Source of the DNA: Prochlorococcus sp. AG-402-K14
Lineage (GTDB): Bacteria; Cyanobacteriota; Cyanobacteriia; PCC-6307; Cyanobiaceae
Length of the DNA: 64,000 nucleotides
Direction of reading: 5' to 3'
NCBI GenBank assembly: GCA_003216815.1
Contig: QCIG01000001.1
Location: forward strand, 62,001 to 126,000
Shown: positions 60,358 through 64,000 of the stretch, in pieces
How positions within the stretch are numbered: the first letter of the stretch is position 1
Layout of the letters: every line of letters begins with the position of its first letter
Made by a program: the position numbers and the translations under genes
Notes under the pieces: generated by a model
The model's input: only the letters and a program-made list of their open reading frames with translations
What the model was told of the DNA's origin: nothing
Databases searched by the model: none

Positions 60358-63300
60358 ATGCAGGATATAAAAGTATTTCAACCTAATAAATATCCTTTAA
60401 CGAATGGAATGCGTTTAATTGAAGCAAGTGCTGGAACTGGAAAAACATTTTCTCTTTCTCATCTTGTCTTAAGGCTTTTGACAGAAAAAGAATATTCTAT
60501 AAATGAAATACTAGTTGTCAGCTTTACAGAAGCAACAGCATCTGAAATAAAAGCAAAAATCATTGAGAGACTAATTTTGGCATTAAAAACAATAGAATCA
60601 ATAAATACAAAAACAGAGCAATCTGAAATTGACAATGTATTAAATGAATGGGTCGAATTAAATATAACATCTCAAGAAAGAGCTATATACTTAGCCTCGC
60701 TACTTTTACAAGCATTAGAGAGGATTGACAATGCTGACATAACGACAATTCATGGATTTTGCAGCAAAACACTCCAAAGAGAAGCTATTGAGAATGGGAG
60801 CAACTTGAATCCAACAATAGAAAAAGATTCGCATACACTAATAAATGAAATAGTCGAAGAATATTGGAAAAAAGAAATATTAGAAATGGAAATCTCAGAA
60901 TTAAAAGGGATATTTAAAACTAATTTCAATCGTAAGAATTTAATTCAAGTTCTTAATACACTTGATAATGATCCAAATAATATATTAAAGAAAACATTTA
61001 AAGGCTTGAAAATAGAAGAGAATCTTACAAATCAGTTAAACATTTATATTGAATCCTTATGGATGAATTTCATAACTATTTGGGAAGATAAGGGAAAGGA
61101 ATTAGAAGATTATTTCATAGAATTCACTAATAATCTTAAATCTCAAGGTATTAAAGATACAAAGCCATACTCATCCAAGCCTAGGAAAAATCGTTATGAA
61201 CTTTTAAATAACTGGGTAGAAAAATATAAAGATAAAAAACGACCTTCATATGAAGATATTCAAAATAATAGCCTTATAAATAAATATTTTCATCCTAAAA
61301 ATATTTACCATCTAGATGTTAAGTATAAAATTAATTCATGTTCAAAAGAAATGGATGCAATACTTGATATTATAGGAGAGTTATATGATGGTCCATGTGA
61401 ATATGTTTGGGAACATGCTTTATTATGGACAAAGAGGGAACTTGAGAGAAGGAAAGATAAAAAGGGATTAATAAATTATTCTGATCTACTTAAATTACTA
61501 GATCCAAAAACATTAAATAGTAATAAAACTAATGATGTAGTTAACATTAATAATATCTATAAGAACTTAAAATTTAGATATAAAGTAGCACTAATTGATG
61601 AGTTCCAAGATACAGACCCGGTTCAATTAAGATTACTAACAGAAGCATTTGGAAATAGATCTACACATCTATTTCTTATGATTGGAGATCCAAAACAAGC
61701 AATCTATAGTTTTAGAGGGGGAAGCTTAAATACATATATGAAAGCCAGAGAGACATGTGATCGAATTGATTTGATGAATTCAAACTATAGAAGTACCAAA
61801 TCTCTAATTTTAACACTCAATAAATTATTTATTAATGGACTAATAAGGTCAAATCTTTCAACTCAAGAACTTAATCCATGTTCACAAGAAGACCTACTAA
61901 AACTTAATGGAATAAAAGAGCCATTAAAAATCATAAATCTAATAGGTAATAATCAAAAAGAAAATATACAAAGGATAAAATTAGAGTCAAAAAGCAAAAT
62001 AGAGGAAAGAATTCCGAAAGTTATTGGAACCTATTTATTAGAACTATTAAGCAATAATCCCAAAGATCTAACCCCCTCAGATATTTGCATACTAGTCAAT
62101 AGACACGATCAAGCTAAAAACATCCATAGCTATTTATCAAAAATAAAAATCCCATCACAACTTCTTAGCAATGAAAACATTTTTACTAGAGAGGGTGCTC
62201 AAATTCTGCAAATTTTCATTAACTGCATAGTCAGTCCCTATAACCAACAAAAACTTGCACTACTAGCTTGTTCTGAGCTAATGCAATGGAAAAAGGAAAA
62301 GCTTTGTGAATCAAAATTCAATGGTGATTTTGATTCACTATCCACGAAATTATCTGAACTTGCTCAATTATTTCCAAAGATTGGATTATTAGGTTGCTTA
62401 TCTAACTTTCTAGAAGGGAAATCAATAGCTGAGCTTTCTCATAGAGGAACTTTATTGAGTGATCTTTATCAAAGCGCTCAGTTAGTAGATGAGCAGATCC
62501 ATCGAGAGAAACTTAATGTTCTAAGAGCATCTCAATGGCTTAGTAGTCAACGATTCAAGTCGACTGAGCCAATACCTGAAGAATATCAACCAAACAGTGT
62601 CATAAGTAATAGCTCTATCAATTTAATTACGATACACAAGAGTAAAGGACTTCAATTTAAAATAGTAATATGTCCATACTTGTGGCAAAAGCCTCCAGAT
62701 CAAAAAAGTCATTTATGGAAAGACAATCAAAATCTACTCATTTCTAAAAAGTATCAATGGCATAAAAAATTTAATGATTATCAAGAATTCAGTAGAAAAG
62801 AATCATTAAACGAAGCAGAGCGTTTAGCTTACGTTGCTCTTACGAGAGCAAAAAAGCAATTAATAATCCTATGGGCACAGGGTGCTGGTCAAGAAGGGAA
62901 TCCTCTTTCAGGATTTTTATTTGGATCTGAGTCAATAAATTTAAATATAGAAGACCATACGAAAGAGATTATGGAACAATCATTTAAAAAGAGAGAATTA
63001 AAAGTTGATGTTCAAGATGTAAAATCAATTCAAACTAATAAAACCTGGACTAAACCCAAAAGCAAATTAAAATTATCTCTTGGAGCAACTCCTAAACACA
63101 AATTTGATAATAGTTGGGGAAGGTTTAGTTTCTCAAAATGGATAACACAAGAAAATAACAACTCAATTTATAAAGAATTATCAGACGAGTTGAATGAAGA
63201 TCTTGCATTTAAAGATGAGGTTGATGAAATATCTGTAGAAAAATTTGATCAAGTATTTAAAGAAAAAGATCAAAGTATTGATAAATTATCAAGTCGAAAA

Positions 63301-64000
63301 TGGTCAAAAGAAAGTCCTATTGGAAATTTTCCTCGTGGTCCTATAGCAGGTACTTGTCTTCATAAAATACTTGAAAGAGTAGATTTTAATAATATTGATA
63401 ATAAAGTAAGAGTTTCTTCTATAATAGAAGAAGAGTTAAATTCAGTTAATATAAGTAGTTCATTTATTAAGCCAATTAATATTTTATTAAATAGAATTGC
63501 AAATATACCTTTAGGTGGTCCTTTAGGTAAATTTAAATTAAAAAATTTAAATCCCGAAGACTCGATAAAAGAATTAAAATTTGATATTCCAATTTGTCAT
63601 AATAGAAATCCAATTAATACTCTCGAATTATCATCAATATTTAGAGAAGATGTCCAAAAAAAATATGGCTCGGATTATATAAATAAACTAATTAATCTTA
63701 ATATCTACAGTAGCGGTTTCCTAACCGGATCAATTGATCAGGTTTTTGCAGATAACCCAGATCATGAAAATGCTAAATGGTGGGTTTTAGATTGGAAAAG
63801 TAATTGGATAGGTAGTCAGATATCAGAAGAAGGTCGTTTCACTTGCGGCCCATCAAATTATTCAAGGGAAAGAATGGATGAAGAGATGTACCAACATCAC
63901 TATCCACTACAAGCCCATATATATTTACTTGCATTACATAGATTCTTAAACTGGAGACTCCCTAATTATTCAGCTCAAAAACATCTTGGAGGTTATGTTT
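60358..64000 (+). CDS. recB: exodeoxyribonuclease V, beta subunit, 3' end outside window
   Basis: 1214 codons visible. The helicase motifs are EASAGTGKT (Walker A, K29), DEFQDTDPVQ (414), GDPKQAIYSFRGG (443), HKSKGLQF (760) and VALTRAKK (826); the C-terminal nuclease has GTCLH (998) and the catalytic D-x-K as DWKSN (D1145, K1147). RecB is the 3'-5' helicase and nuclease of RecBCD. ATG start at 60358. recD is expected downstream. Confidence 0.95.
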   Translation, partial: MQDIKVFQPNKYPLTNGMRLIEASAGTGKTFSLSHLVLRLLTEKEYSINEILVVSFTEATASEIKAKIIERLILALKTIESINTKTEQSEIDNVLNEWVELNITSQERAIYLASLLLQALERIDNADITTIHGFCSKTLQREAIENGSNLNPTIEKDSHTLINEIVEEYWKKEILEMEISELKGIFKTNFNRKNLIQVLNTLDNDPNNILKKTFKGLKIEENLTNQLNIYIESLWMNFITIWEDKGKELEDYFIEFTNNLKSQGIKDTKPYSSKPRKNRYELLNNWVEKYKDKKRPSYEDIQNNSLINKYFHPKNIYHLDVKYKINSCSKEMDAILDIIGELYDGPCEYVWEHALLWTKRELERRKDKKGLINYSDLLKLLDPKTLNSNKTNDVVNINNIYKNLKFRYKVALIDEFQDTDPVQLRLLTEAFGNRSTHLFLMIGDPKQAIYSFRGGSLNTYMKARETCDRIDLMNSNYRSTKSLILTLNKLFINGLIRSNLSTQELNPCSQEDLLKLNGIKEPLKIINLIGNNQKENIQRIKLESKSKIEERIPKVIGTYLLELLSNNPKDLTPSDICILVNRHDQAKNIHSYLSKIKIPSQLLSNENIFTREGAQILQIFINCIVSPYNQQKLALLACSELMQWKKEKLCESKFNGDFDSLSTKLSELAQLFPKIGLLGCLSNFLEGKSIAELSHRGTLLSDLYQSAQLVDEQIHREKLNVLRASQWLSSQRFKSTEPIPEEYQPNSVISNSSINLITIHKSKGLQFKIVICPYLWQKPPDQKSHLWKDNQNLLISKKYQWHKKFNDYQEFSRKESLNEAERLAYVALTRAKKQLIILWAQGAGQEGNPLSGFLFGSESINLNIEDHTKEIMEQSFKKRELKVDVQDVKSIQTNKTWTKPKSKLKLSLGATPKHKFDNSWGRFSFSKWITQENNNSIYKELSDELNEDLAFKDEVDEISVEKFDQVFKEKDQSIDKLSSRKWSKESPIGNFPRGPIAGTCLHKILERVDFNNIDNKVRVSSIIEEELNSVNISSSFIKPINILLNRIANIPLGGPLGKFKLKNLNPEDSIKELKFDIPICHNRNPINTLELSSIFREDVQKKYGSDYINKLINLNIYSSGFLTGSIDQVFADNPDHENAKWWVLDWKSNWIGSQISEEGRFTCGPSNYSRERMDEEMYQHHYPLQAHIYLLALHRFLNWRLPNYSAQKHLGGYV

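Noticed and set aside
1-64000. CRISPR array, insertion sequence or integrase
   Set aside because: No regularly spaced repeats, transposase motifs (DDE) or tyrosine recombinase motifs (R...HxxR...Y) were seen in any frame I read.

Overview
The window is AT-rich cyanobacterial DNA and most likely comes from a low-light Prochlorococcus, NATL-like. I infer this from the low GC, the very short genes, four adjacent high-light-inducible (hli) genes, many tiny single-helix membrane proteins, and a core block of trmFO, crtH, grx/bolA, plsC, pdxJ and recC/recB. The strain is inferred, because no database was searched.

Layout. Positions 1-5.9 kb hold the end of a HAD-family hydrolase, small membrane proteins, tRNA-Gly(CCC), two decayed genes and a SelO-type protein AMPylase. 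Positions 6-25 kb are an accessory region of mostly 40-130 residue orphan genes on both strands. It includes four copies of a small protein ending in an E-C-x-Q-F-G-I-C-S motif, two CP12-like proteins, DUF2839-like and DUF2905-like genes with a decayed copy, a PDZ protein, an OsmC-like gene without a normal start, and a frameshifted cupin gene. Positions 25-39.7 kb are built from repeated cassettes: three copies of a CxxC microprotein behind a repeated leader, duplicated 36-54 residue membrane peptides, two long direct repeats that look like promoter plus terminator of a small RNA, a four-gene hli operon, helix-turn-helix micro-relics, and paired unknown families. This part is bounded by one intact tRNA-Pro(UGG) and two partial tRNA-Pro copies, a footprint of tRNA-targeted integration, although no integrase is visible. 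Positions 39.7-46 kb are very AT-rich with sparse small genes. Positions 46.3-49.7 kb hold a SulP anion transporter and small genes.

Positions 49.7-64 kb are conserved core: tRNA-Lys, trmFO, crtH, an OmpR-type regulator lacking the phospho-acceptor Asp, grx-bolA, plsC, pdxJ, recC, a small membrane methyltransferase and the start of recB, which runs off the window.

How it fits together. The core genes cover tRNA modification, carotenoid isomerisation, iron-sulfur trafficking, vitamin B6 and phospholipid synthesis and double-strand-break repair. The accessory half looks like a genomic island whose content was shaped by small-scale duplication and decay. Many unknown microproteins exist in 2-4 copies, which is the best internal evidence that they are real genes. 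The Cx5C and CDLC microprotein families and their leaders are the strongest candidates for something undescribed.
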